NCBI RefSeq assembly: GCF_025264625.1
Contig: NZ_CP093313.1
Span: forward strand, 806,001 to 870,000
Source of the DNA: Occallatibacter riparius
Lineage (GTDB): Bacteria > Acidobacteriota > Terriglobia > Terriglobales > Acidobacteriaceae
Direction of reading: 5' to 3'
DNA length: 64,000 nt
The translations under genes and the position numbers were made by a program. Under the pieces are notes generated by a model. It was not told the origin of the DNA and did no database searches. It saw only the letters and a program-made list of their open reading frames with translations. Shown here piece by piece: positions 34,505 through 44,848 of the stretch (within the stretch, counting starts at the first letter, position 1; each line of letters opens with the position of its first letter).

Positions 34505-35092
34505 CTACGCGGTGGCGGCGGACCTGGCCGCAGACTGGGCGGCCATCTCCTCCATCATCCTGACTGGATCAGGCCACGGCACGCGGAATCCCATCACGCG
34601 GGCGTAGCCGATTGCCTGGCCCATGTGCTCATCGGCGTGCGCCAGAATGCGGAGGTAGATGCGACGGTACGTAGTCACTTCGCTCCACAGCTGGCAGGTC
34701 GCCTCCATCTCTTCCGGCTTCATCGAACGCACCGCGGTCTTCACTGCTTCGAACGAGGTCCGCAGGAGGTCCAGCACGTCATCCTTGCTCGTGATGGTCT
34801 TTTGCATCGCAACGCTCTGACGGACCAGCATGAGCCACTGCTCAGGGCCTTCTTCAGCCGCCTGCGATCCGCGGAACTTCATCACCGCCGGGCTGCGCAC
34901 GTCAGCCCCGTACAGCAACATCAGATTGCCAGCGGCGATGTGCACCAGCACCGCGGCAAAGGTGCGCGCGTCCTCCGCAGGACGCCAGTCGTAGGCTTCC
35001 TCCGGAACCGACTCAGCAAGCTCGATGATCTGCCTGGCGGGGATCTCTAGCTCCCACAGGTACTCGCGTTGAAACGTGGAAAGATTTTCCAT
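34505..35092 (-). CDS. DinB family protein (second copy)
   Basis: This 195-residue helical-bundle protein has His ligands in VHIAAGNLML and HADEHMGQAIGYARVMG, the three-His arrangement typical of DinB-like metal proteins. The N-terminal helix carries LAESVPEEAYDWRPAEDARTFA, a hallmark of DinB_2 (PF12867). The family is linked to thiol-dependent transferases, but no reaction is assigned here. ATG 35092 was chosen because GGAGG lies 5 bases upstream. It is convergent with the permease and 21 bases from the oxygenase gene on the same strand. Confidence 0.88.
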   Translation of the reverse strand: MENLSTFQREYLWELEIPARQIIELAESVPEEAYDWRPAEDARTFAAVLVHIAAGNLMLLYGADVRSPAVMKFRGSQAAEEGPEQWLMLVRQSVAMQKTITSKDDVLDLLRTSFEAVKTAVRSMKPEEMEATCQLWSEVTTYRRIYLRILAHADEHMGQAIGYARVMGFRVPWPDPVRMMEEMAAQSAARSAATA

Positions 35093-35113
35093 GGCCACCT
35101 CCAAACGCAGCCT

Positions 35114-35845
35114 TCACGCCGCTCTGATTCGGAATCCGTCGGGATCCTTCCCTCGCACGCGGCGCCACCACACCTGGAAACTCGGAACGTTGATCGTCAC
35201 AATGAACAAACGGCGCAGCTTGCCCGGCGGGCACGCCAGCGGCCGAACCCCATGCCACGAGTGAGGGGTGCGCTGGAACAACAGGCTGCTGTTGCCGCGC
35301 GGATCGATCGACGCCGCTACCTTCAACTGCTCGAAGCTCGGACCGGAGTGCGTCTTCCACTGCCGCTCGCTGTCGAGGATCAGGATTTGCCCGCCCCACG
35401 CGGCTTCCCAGTCCTCATCCGTATTGAAGTAGAAGATGTGCGTGGCCAGCTTGCGCGCGGCGTCACAGTGCGGGCTGACCGCGCAGCCCTCCCATGCGTA
35501 GTACCACTCGAACGTGGGTATGAACTGATGGTCTCCCAACATCGTGCGCAGCCAGTCCTGGTACACCGGCCCCCGCAGCTCATCGATGAACTCGAGCCAC
35601 GGCTGCGCAACCGGAACACCGGGGCGGAAATGCAACAGGTAGCGGTCGTGCGGCGCCTGGCCATAGGCTCGTTGCACGCCGACCTGACGGTCGAACCCGG
35701 CCTCGATCGGGGGCAGACTCTGTCGCAGTGTCTCATGAGCTTCCGGCGTCAGAACATTGGGAATCTGCGTCCAGGGATACGGCTCCCGCTGCTGAAAAGC
35801 ATCCGGACTGAGACTCTTGAGAACCTCGCGATTCAAAAATTCCAT
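35114..35845 (-). CDS. 2-oxoglutarate/Fe(II) oxygenase-like protein
   Basis: The 243-residue protein shows a double-stranded beta-helix iron site: HCD in VSPHCDAARK, and the distal His in HSWHGVRPL, followed by GKLRRLFIVT with an Arg that may hold 2-oxoglutarate. YAWEGC and WGGQILIL flank these. This resembles the P4Hc/2OG-FeII_Oxy_3 group, which hydroxylates proteins or small molecules. The start at ATG 35845 (MEFLNREV) has GAGGG 7 bases upstream. It may be co-transcribed with the downstream DinB gene. The substrate is unknown. Confidence 0.85.
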   Translation of the reverse strand: MEFLNREVLKSLSPDAFQQREPYPWTQIPNVLTPEAHETLRQSLPPIEAGFDRQVGVQRAYGQAPHDRYLLHFRPGVPVAQPWLEFIDELRGPVYQDWLRTMLGDHQFIPTFEWYYAWEGCAVSPHCDAARKLATHIFYFNTDEDWEAAWGGQILILDSERQWKTHSGPSFEQLKVAASIDPRGNSSLLFQRTPHSWHGVRPLACPPGKLRRLFIVTINVPSFQVWWRRVRGKDPDGFRIRAA

Positions 35846-35949
35846 AGGCGCCCTCGTACCCATGGAGCACTGATGGGGGTGCGGCGGTCTGTGATTGTGG
35901 ACACAGGCAGGCAGCAAGCAACGCTGATGAGGTCGGGCATAATTGCTAC

Positions 35950-36606
35950 ATGCTCAACCGCTTCCTCAGGCGCATCGCGCGATCAAACCCCCGCGGCGAC
36001 TCCGAACTAGGAGGTGCCAGCGCCCCGGCGGAGATCGTCGAGCTTCGGTTGAGCGAGCCCCGGCCCTGGGTAGGAAAGTACCCCGAGATTCCGCCTCCGG
36101 AATCAGAGCTGAGTTTGCAGATGTTCGTCGCTCGGTTTGTTTGCGGTGATATTCACGGCGAAGATACCGCAGCGATCGCGCTCGACCTGCTCGAAGCCGG
36201 CTACGACACGCCCTCGCTTCGCCGCCTCGCGGGCGAGACGCAGGTGCATTGCGATCGCGATGCAGTTGAACTCATGGAGCGAATCACCAAGGAGGCTGGA
36301 TTCCCAGTCCCGTTTCCGGTCCAGCAGGCCCGCATGCTGGTTTCGCGGCAGATCGCACGACTGGTGATTGCAGGGGAACGCGAGCCGTGGCGCGCTGTTG
36401 GCGACCTCGACAGCGTTTGGGGATGGTACTCAGAAGTCAACAATGGAGACGTGAATACCATTCGCCGTCTCGGGCACGATTTCGTTTGGGATCAGGAGGA
36501 GCAGAGGTTTCGACCAGTGGTAGACGCCGACCTTCTTGATAGCTTCGCGCGGCTGGCGAAGCTCACGGACGAGGAATGCGTTGCTCCTGGTGGAATGCGT
36601 TCCTAG
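35950..36606 (+). CDS. Uncharacterised protein
   Basis: I do not recognise this 218-residue protein. The N-terminus (MLNRFLRRIARSNPRG) is basic. Residues 45-165 are helical, with PPESELSLQMFVARFVCGDIHGEDTAAIA and QVHCDRDAVELMERITKEAG. The later part has GDLDSVWGWYSEVNNGDVNTIRRLGHDFV, perhaps a small all-alpha domain. No membrane segment or signal is present. It is divergent from the oxygenase gene, 104 bases apart, and its stop lies 4 bases from the der stop on the other strand. The ribosome site is weak. Confidence 0.72.
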   Translation: MLNRFLRRIARSNPRGDSELGGASAPAEIVELRLSEPRPWVGKYPEIPPPESELSLQMFVARFVCGDIHGEDTAAIALDLLEAGYDTPSLRRLAGETQVHCDRDAVELMERITKEAGFPVPFPVQQARMLVSRQIARLVIAGEREPWRAVGDLDSVWGWYSEVNNGDVNTIRRLGHDFVWDQEEQRFRPVVDADLLDSFARLAKLTDEECVAPGGMRS

Positions 36607-36610
36607 CTCG

Positions 36611-38116
36611 TTACTCGTCTTTCTTGTCGGCGTTGCGGGCTTTGATCTTGAACCAGATGGGGGTGCCTTTGAAGCCGAAGGAGTCGCGGATCTGGTTTTG
36701 GAGGAAGCGCTCGAAGGCGAAGTGCAGCTTGATGTCGCGGTCGGTGAACAGCACAAACGTGGGGGGCGCCACCGCGGCCTGCGTCATATAGAAGATGCGG
36801 ATGCGCTTGGCCATGGGCACCGGCGCTCGCTGGAAGTCGATCTTCTCCAGGAACCGGTTCATCTGCCCGGTGGTGACGCGCTTGCGTCGCTCGGCCGCGA
36901 CCGCCTTCACCTCATGCAGCACGCGACCCATGCCCTTGCCCTCTTTGGCCGAGAGGAAGATTACCGGCGCGTAGTCAAGATACTTGAGGGCCTTGCGCAA
37001 CTGCTCTTCGAAGATCTGGCGGTCTGCGGGGGGCTTGCCGTCGGTGCGGGCGGTGGTCACAGCATCCCACTTATTGACGACGATAATGACGGACCGGCCC
37101 GACTCATGCGCATAGCCGCCGATGGTCGCGTCCGATGCCGTCACGCCCTCGGTGGCATCAATCAACAGCAGCGCCACGTCTGCGGCTTCAAGGTGCCGCC
37201 GTGCCATGACTACTGACAGCTTTTCGGCCATCAGGTGCGTCTTGCCTTTGCGGCGGATGCCGGCCGTGTCGACGAAGCGCAGGCGCATGTCCTCGAACTC
37301 CACCAGCTCGTCAACGGCATCACGCGTGGTTCCAGCGATGGGCGATACGATCGCGCGCGTGGTCCCGGTGAGGGCATTCAGCAGCGTGGATTTGCCCACG
37401 TTGGGTCGGCCGATGATGGCGATAGAGGTCTCGTGCTGCTCAAACTCGCCGTGAGTCCGATGCAGCGCACGGTGCGGTTCGTCCTCTGAACCGGGCTCCA
37501 GCGGGCCGCCTTCGGAGACTTCGCGCTCCTCAGCGACCTCGTCTTCGGTCTCGGCGGACTGTTCAGCTGCGGTCACGGGAATCGCCTCCGCTACGGCGTC
37601 CAGTAGCTCGCCGATGCCCACACCGTGCTCGGCGCTTACGGGATACACCTCGCGAATACCAAGCTGGCGGAAGTTCTCCGCGGCTGCGGCCATGGCTTCG
37701 CCCTCGGCCTTGTTCACGGCCAGGAACACCGGCTTGCCGCCGCGCAGCAGCATGCGGACCAGGTCGTAGTCGGGGCTGGCAAGCTCCGTGCGCACGTCGA
37801 CCACAAGGATCAACGCGTCGGCATCCTGGAGCGCCACGCGCGCCTGATTGAAGATCTCGGTGGGAATGAGCTCGGGGTCGTCAGGAACGATACCGCCCGT
37901 GTCCACCAGACGGAAGCGCCGGCCTCCCCACTCGTATTCGCCGTAGATGCGGTCGCGAGTGATGCCTGGCTCGTCGCCCACAATGGAGCGGCGGCTCTTG
38001 GTCAACCGGTTGAACAGCGTGGACTTACCCACGTTGGGGCGGCCCACGATGGCCACCAGCGGAAGGTTCTCCGCGCCCGCGCGGGTAGGGATTACGGATC
38101 GGCGATACGTCGGCAA
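36611..38116 (-). CDS. der: GTPase Der (ribosome assembly)
   Basis: Der is a double GTPase required for 50S subunit assembly. Both G domains are intact: GRPNVGKSTLFN near residue 25 and GRPNVGKSTLLN near 245, each followed by a G2/G3 motif (DTGGIVPDD and DTAGIRRKG) and NKAE/NKWD G4 motifs. The C-terminal KH-like domain includes PPTFVLFTDRDIKLHFAFERFLQN. An acidic insertion of about 45 residues (ETEDEVAEEREVSEG) lies between the G domains, longer than in E. coli. The TTG at 38116 is favoured because GAGGAG sits 7 bases before it; the frame is open 29 codons further. Confidence 0.94.
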   Translation of the reverse strand: MPTYRRSVIPTRAGAENLPLVAIVGRPNVGKSTLFNRLTKSRRSIVGDEPGITRDRIYGEYEWGGRRFRLVDTGGIVPDDPELIPTEIFNQARVALQDADALILVVDVRTELASPDYDLVRMLLRGGKPVFLAVNKAEGEAMAAAAENFRQLGIREVYPVSAEHGVGIGELLDAVAEAIPVTAAEQSAETEDEVAEEREVSEGGPLEPGSEDEPHRALHRTHGEFEQHETSIAIIGRPNVGKSTLLNALTGTTRAIVSPIAGTTRDAVDELVEFEDMRLRFVDTAGIRRKGKTHLMAEKLSVVMARRHLEAADVALLLIDATEGVTASDATIGGYAHESGRSVIIVVNKWDAVTTARTDGKPPADRQIFEEQLRKALKYLDYAPVIFLSAKEGKGMGRVLHEVKAVAAERRKRVTTGQMNRFLEKIDFQRAPVPMAKRIRIFYMTQAAVAPPTFVLFTDRDIKLHFAFERFLQNQIRDSFGFKGTPIWFKIKARNADKKDE

Positions 38117-38251
38117 TGTCTTTCTCCTCAACGCCGGCGTCCGGCGGGTGCATCTTCCAGTTTCCGGGTTAGTAGAGAGCGGAGTCAAACGGAATAGGCG
38201 CACATTCGCCCCACATTCGCTTTCCCCCTATGATGGAAAGAGCCCGTTCCG

Positions 38252-40243
<1,992 letters not shown>

Positions 40244-40350
40244 TCGCTTCTTCAGCGGCCCCTCACCGGACAGTCGAGTGAATCGCAACTGTCGTGTTAG
40301 GCATCTTCGCTTCATTGGTTCGAGAACCTGCAGGGAGGACAACGCCCCGG

Positions 40351-41952
40351 ATGGATCATGTGAACTCGGTTGTGATCTTGCTTGTCGGACTCTTGTGCGC
40401 AGTGGCTGCGGTGGCCGGCCTGGCGCGCCGCTTTGCTGTTTCTTATCCCATCGCACTGGTTGTCTTCGGCCTGCTCTGCTCTCTTATCCCGCGCGTTCCA
40501 GATTTCCCGCTGCCGCCCTCCTTCGTCTTCATCGTTATCCTGCCCCCGCTGCTGTATATCGCTGCATGGCAGACATCGTGGCAGGAGTTCAAGTACAACC
40601 TCGTCTCCATCTCGAGCCTGGCGGTGTTTCTGGTGTTCTTCACCGCCATTGGCGTGGCATTCGCTGCACAGTGGTGGCTGCCTGGCTTCGACTGGCAACT
40701 CGGGTTCCTTCTTGGAGCGGTGGTGTCGCCCACCGATGCGGTAGCCGCCACATCCATCGCTCGGAAAGTCGGCATGCCGCAGGCAATCGTGGATGTCCTT
40801 GAGGGCGAAAGCCTGATCAATGACGCAACCGGACTGCTTGCGCTTCAATTCGGCGTGCAGATGGTGGTTGAAAGAACTGCCCCGTCGATGCTCCACGGAA
40901 CGCTGGATTTCCTCTGGCTCACGGTGGGAGGCGTGCTCGTAGGAGTGCTGATCGGATTTACGGTGACCTGGCTGGAGCGGTGGGTTGACGATGGGCCGGT
41001 GGAGATCGCGCTTTCGCTCATCATCCCCTACGTGGCTTATCTTGCGGCGGACGCAATCCACGCATCAGGGGTCATTGCGGTGGTCTCTTGCGGGCTGCTG
41101 GTGAGCAGACAGAGCTCCCGCATCTTCTCGCCGCGGGTTCGCTTGCAGACTCTAGCTGTCTGGGACGCTGTCGAGTTCCTTCTGAACGGCTTTGTCTTCA
41201 TTCTGCTGGGACTTCAGCTTCCACACGTGCTCGCCGGGATTCAGAATCGAGGCAAGCTCAGTGTTTTGGTCTATGCGCTGGTGTTTTCAGCGGTCCTGAT
41301 CGTCCTGCGCATGGTGTGGATGTTCCCCGCGGCTCGTGCCTCCTGGTGGGTCCGTACGCGATTCGCCGGGCAGATTTACGAGATGCCCCGCCGGAATCAA
41401 CTGTTTGTCCTGGGCTGGACGGGGATGCGGGGAGTAGTGGCGCTCGCTGCGGCAAATTCGCTTCCGCTGACGCTCGCGGATGGAAGGCCCTTCCCCGAGC
41501 GGGATCTCATCATCTTCCTGACCTTTTCGGTCATTGTGGTGACGATCGTCTTTCAGGGCTCATCTTTGCCCTTTCTCATCCGCCGACTCGGCCTGGCTCA
41601 GGTCGATTCAGGAGTGTGCGAAGAAGGAGAAGCTCGCCGGCTCCTGCTTCACGCTGCTATCGGTTTTCTTCAAGAGCGCGGCCAGGCCGCCGGAGAAGAA
41701 GCAAATCGCCACCTGTATGAGGACCTGCTGCACCAGTACGAGCACAAGCTCACGGAGGTTGATCCATGCGGCCCCGACGGCAGCCTGCCGGAACCATCGA
41801 AAGAAGGGGTTACTCTCGAGCGCATATTGCTGGATACAGTTCGGCGGGAACGCGCAGAACTGAACACGCTGCGTGCGAACGGCCGGATTGGGGATACCCT
41901 GTATCGCACTCTTGAACACGAACTCGATTTAAGTGAGAGCCGCCTGGATTAA
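40351..41952 (+). CDS. CPA1 family Na+/H+ antiporter (NhaP-like)
   Basis: The 533-residue protein has about twelve membrane helices, the conserved GAVVSPTDAVAATSIAR (with the transport Asp-type element) and LEGESLINDATGLL, and RNQLFVLGWTGMRGVVALAAANSLPL near the end of the membrane part. These are CPA1 hallmarks. A 120-residue cytosolic tail (EEGEARRLLLHAAIGFLQERG onward) may regulate it. ATG 40351 was chosen because GGAGG lies 12 bases upstream and the residues before it are not membrane-like. It exchanges protons for Na+ or K+, helping pH homeostasis. Confidence 0.9.
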   Translation: MDHVNSVVILLVGLLCAVAAVAGLARRFAVSYPIALVVFGLLCSLIPRVPDFPLPPSFVFIVILPPLLYIAAWQTSWQEFKYNLVSISSLAVFLVFFTAIGVAFAAQWWLPGFDWQLGFLLGAVVSPTDAVAATSIARKVGMPQAIVDVLEGESLINDATGLLALQFGVQMVVERTAPSMLHGTLDFLWLTVGGVLVGVLIGFTVTWLERWVDDGPVEIALSLIIPYVAYLAADAIHASGVIAVVSCGLLVSRQSSRIFSPRVRLQTLAVWDAVEFLLNGFVFILLGLQLPHVLAGIQNRGKLSVLVYALVFSAVLIVLRMVWMFPAARASWWVRTRFAGQIYEMPRRNQLFVLGWTGMRGVVALAAANSLPLTLADGRPFPERDLIIFLTFSVIVVTIVFQGSSLPFLIRRLGLAQVDSGVCEEGEARRLLLHAAIGFLQERGQAAGEEANRHLYEDLLHQYEHKLTEVDPCGPDGSLPEPSKEGVTLERILLDTVRRERAELNTLRANGRIGDTLYRTLEHELDLSESRLD

Positions 41953-42015
41953 GAGCTGCAACGCCGGGCCGCACTACCTCCACTGACGCGCGTTCGTCTG
42001 CTAAACTCGGCCTCC

Positions 42016-42903
42016 ATGAACCGTTTCCTCGTCCGGCTCGCCTGCTCGGTGCTTCTTGTCGCTCCGCTTTGCGTTGCTCAGCAAACCATCCAGCTCTATC
42101 CGGGCGCAGCCCCCGGCACACCCGCGCAGACCTTCCCTGAAAAGCAGTACTACTCCGAGGCGTGGCACACCAATGTCGTCACCAACGTGTCGCAGCCCAC
42201 GCTCACCGTCTTCAAGCCGACGAACGGAGAGAACACCGGCAGCGCGGTCGTCATCTGCCCAGGTGGCGGATACATGGCGCTCTCCATCGACAGCGAAGGC
42301 AACGATGTCGCCCGCTATCTCGCGGCGCGCGGCATGACCGCATTTGTCCTCAAGTACCGGTTGGCGCCCACGGATAAAGACGCGACGCAATTGTTCGGCA
42401 ATTTGTGGGAACACGACCGCACCAAGCTGGAAACGATGATCAACCAGGATCTGCCGCTCGCGGTCGCCGACGGCGTGGCCGCCGTAGCTTACGTGCGCCA
42501 GCATGCGGCCGAGTGGGGCGTTGCGCCCGATCGCGTGGGCATCATGGGATTTTCCGCAGGTGGGGGCGTCACCGTCGGAGTGGCCTACGGATACAAGGCT
42601 GACAGCCGCCCGGCGTTTGTGGCCCCCATTTACGCGGGCGGCAACGACTTCACAAAGCTGACCGTCCCCGCAGATGCGCCACCGATGTTTATCGCGGCAG
42701 CCACCGATGACAACCTCGGCCTAGCGCCCGTTAGCCTGGGGCTCTATCGGCAGTGGACGCTCGCGAAGAAGTCCGCCGAGTTGCACATGTATGCCAGGGG
42801 CGGCCACGGCTTCGGCATGCGGAAGCAGAACATCCCCACCGATCACTGGATCGATCGGTTTGCGGAATGGCTCGAGCTGGAAGGCTTCCTCAAGAAGCAA
42901 TAG
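42016..42903 (+). CDS. Exported alpha/beta hydrolase, acetyl-esterase-like
   Basis: A signal peptide (RLACSVLLVAPLCVA) leads into a hydrolase with VVICPGGGYMALSI (the HGGG-like oxyanion region), the nucleophile elbow GIMGFSAGGGVTVG, and the His in ARGGHGFGM near the C-terminus; an acid is plausible in AAATDDNLGL. The build resembles acetyl-xylan esterases and other lipase/esterase proteins that deacetylate plant polymers. It ends 230 bases before the sedolisin gene. The substrate cannot be inferred. No Shine-Dalgarno stands out (GGCCTCC). Confidence 0.88.
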   Translation: MNRFLVRLACSVLLVAPLCVAQQTIQLYPGAAPGTPAQTFPEKQYYSEAWHTNVVTNVSQPTLTVFKPTNGENTGSAVVICPGGGYMALSIDSEGNDVARYLAARGMTAFVLKYRLAPTDKDATQLFGNLWEHDRTKLETMINQDLPLAVADGVAAVAYVRQHAAEWGVAPDRVGIMGFSAGGGVTVGVAYGYKADSRPAFVAPIYAGGNDFTKLTVPADAPPMFIAAATDDNLGLAPVSLGLYRQWTLAKKSAELHMYARGGHGFGMRKQNIPTDHWIDRFAEWLELEGFLKKQ

Positions 42904-43133
42904 ACCGAGGGTGCGGCAGGCGTGGCCTTGCAGGTCTCCGCCTGCCGCTCTCCGTCACATTCCTCCCTGCTCCAACCACAGTCCTAGTAGAGCCACCAAA
43001 TATTTCTCCGACGCCCGTGTGCAACCGGAGTTATATTGGCTGCTGCGATCCCACCGCTTACTCCCCGCGCCCGCTGCTAATTCCGGAGTAGGTAGCAAAC
43101 CAACTTCCCATCCACTCATCCAGGAGAATCCGA

Positions 43134-44765
43134 ATGGCAGGCAAGAAACAGACCACGCATGTTCTTCTCCCCGGCAGCAAACGGGCAAAAGATCCCAATG
43201 CCAAGAAGGTTGGGGCAGTGGACCCCAACAAACGCATCGATGTGACCATCGATCTCGCCGGGCCCGCACTTCCCGGCCCTGACGAAGCCGTTGGCCGGAC
43301 CCTCACCCCCGAGGAGTTGACCGCGACGTATGGCGCCAGCCAGGCCGATGCCGACAAGGTTGCGAAAACGCTCAAGAAGTTCGGCCTCAAAGTGGAGGAG
43401 GTCCTGCTCGCCACTCGCAGCATGCGCGTCAGCGGAACCATCGCTCAGATGGAGCGCGCTTTCAAGCCCGGCCTGGTCCTGATGCACTCGCCAACCCAGG
43501 GGCAATATCGCGGCCGCCAGGGTACGCTTGAAATCCCGGCCGAGCTCAAGGGGATCGTAAAAGGCGTCCTGGGCCTCGACACTCGCGAGATGGCGCGCCG
43601 CAAGCGTGCCGCAGCAACAGCCGCCAAGGCATCATCGCTCGCACCGCTCACACCCGCGGACCTGGAACAGCGATATAAATTCCCGCCCGGCGATGGTACC
43701 GGGCAGACGATCGCCATCGCGGAGTTCGGCGGCGGCTACTTCGCCGCTGATGCTGCGGCGTACTGCACGAAATTTGGGCGCCCAGTCCCCACCATTCAAG
43801 CCGTGGCTGTGGATGCGCCGGCCTACACCTATCAGCAGATCCTTGCCCTGCCTCCGAACCTGCGCAAGGAGCAGTTGGACAACAGCGTCGAAGTCATGAT
43901 GGATGTGCAGATCGTCGCGGGGCTCTGCCCCAAGGCAAATATCCTTGTCTATTTCTCGACCTTCGATCAGCAAGGCTGGGTCGACCTGCTCGACAAGGTC
44001 ATCGCCGCACGCCCGGTCACGCTTTCTGTAAGCTGGGGCCTGCCGGAAGACGATTCGAGCTGGTCAGCGAACGCCCGCAACGCGATCGATAACCGACTCA
44101 ACGCAGCGCGCCTGCTGGGCATCACCACGTGCATTGCCGCGGGCGACGACGGTTCCGGCGATGAGGAGACGGACGGTCGCGCGCACGTCGACTTCCCCGG
44201 CTCCAGCCCCAATACGCTTTGCGTGGGCGGCACCATGCTGAAGAAATCGAAGTCCAAAGTATCCGAAGTCGTCTGGTGGGACAAGCCTGGCACTCGTTCC
44301 GGCGGCGGGGGCGCCACTGGCGGAGGCGTCAGCGTCATTTACCCGCGCCCCAAATGGCAGACCGTAAAGGTCAAATCGCTTAACTCCAAGAGCATCGACG
44401 GCCGCGTGGTCCCGGACATCTCAGCGCTCGCCGGCGAGCCCTATTACGACCTCATCTTCACAGGCCAGGATTCGCCCAATGGAGGCACCAGCGCCTCGGC
44501 GCCGCTGTGGGCCGCGCTGATCGCGCGGGTGAACGCTCAATTACCTGCAACCAAGCAGCAGCGTTTCCTTACGCCTCTGCTGTATGGGAACGCCCCGAAC
44601 GGCAAGCCCGTAGGGAAGAACGTCACCCGCGACGTCACCAGCGGCAACAACGCCTCGCATCCTGATCCCGGAAAGGGCTACCACGCTGCGGCCGGCTTCG
44701 ATGCTGCCAGTGGCTGGGGCGTGCCCGACGGTGGCAAGCTGTTGAGCACTCTCACCGTCATCTGA
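43134..44765 (+). CDS. Sedolisin (S53 family serine-carboxyl peptidase)
   Basis: The 543-residue protein holds an N-terminal pro-region (residues about 1-165; TPEELTATYGASQADADKVA) and the catalytic domain. Catalytic Glu and Asp are in NSVEVMMDVQIVAG, the oxyanion Asp in AAGDDGSGDEE, and the nucleophile Ser in GGTSASAPLWAAL. The C-terminal Ca2+ site matches DVTSGNNASHPDPGKGYHAAAGFDAASGWG. Sedolisins are acid-active endopeptidases, normally secreted. No signal peptide is present (MAGKKQTTHVLLPGSK); it may be exported by another route or start elsewhere. AGGAG is 7 bases before the ATG. It sits between an exported esterase and GH43. Confidence 0.93.
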   Translation: MAGKKQTTHVLLPGSKRAKDPNAKKVGAVDPNKRIDVTIDLAGPALPGPDEAVGRTLTPEELTATYGASQADADKVAKTLKKFGLKVEEVLLATRSMRVSGTIAQMERAFKPGLVLMHSPTQGQYRGRQGTLEIPAELKGIVKGVLGLDTREMARRKRAAATAAKASSLAPLTPADLEQRYKFPPGDGTGQTIAIAEFGGGYFAADAAAYCTKFGRPVPTIQAVAVDAPAYTYQQILALPPNLRKEQLDNSVEVMMDVQIVAGLCPKANILVYFSTFDQQGWVDLLDKVIAARPVTLSVSWGLPEDDSSWSANARNAIDNRLNAARLLGITTCIAAGDDGSGDEETDGRAHVDFPGSSPNTLCVGGTMLKKSKSKVSEVVWWDKPGTRSGGGGATGGGVSVIYPRPKWQTVKVKSLNSKSIDGRVVPDISALAGEPYYDLIFTGQDSPNGGTSASAPLWAALIARVNAQLPATKQQRFLTPLLYGNAPNGKPVGKNVTRDVTSGNNASHPDPGKGYHAAAGFDAASGWGVPDGGKLLSTLTVI

Positions 44766-44773
44766 CGCAATGC

Positions 44774-44810
44774 TTCTGTGGGAGCGCAGGTGGCTGCGCT
44801 CCCCACAGAA
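44774..44810. terminator. Long hairpin between convergent genes
   Basis: TTCTGTGGGAGCGCA (44774-44788) and TGCGCTCCCCACAGAA (44795-44810) form a 15-bp stem with one bulge. It lies between the convergent S53 and GH43 genes. No T-run follows, so it may be a repeat as well as a terminator. Confidence 0.6.
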
Positions 44811-44848
44811 GGAATCCGCTCACCGGAGTTGAGGCATTCTTTGGTTAG

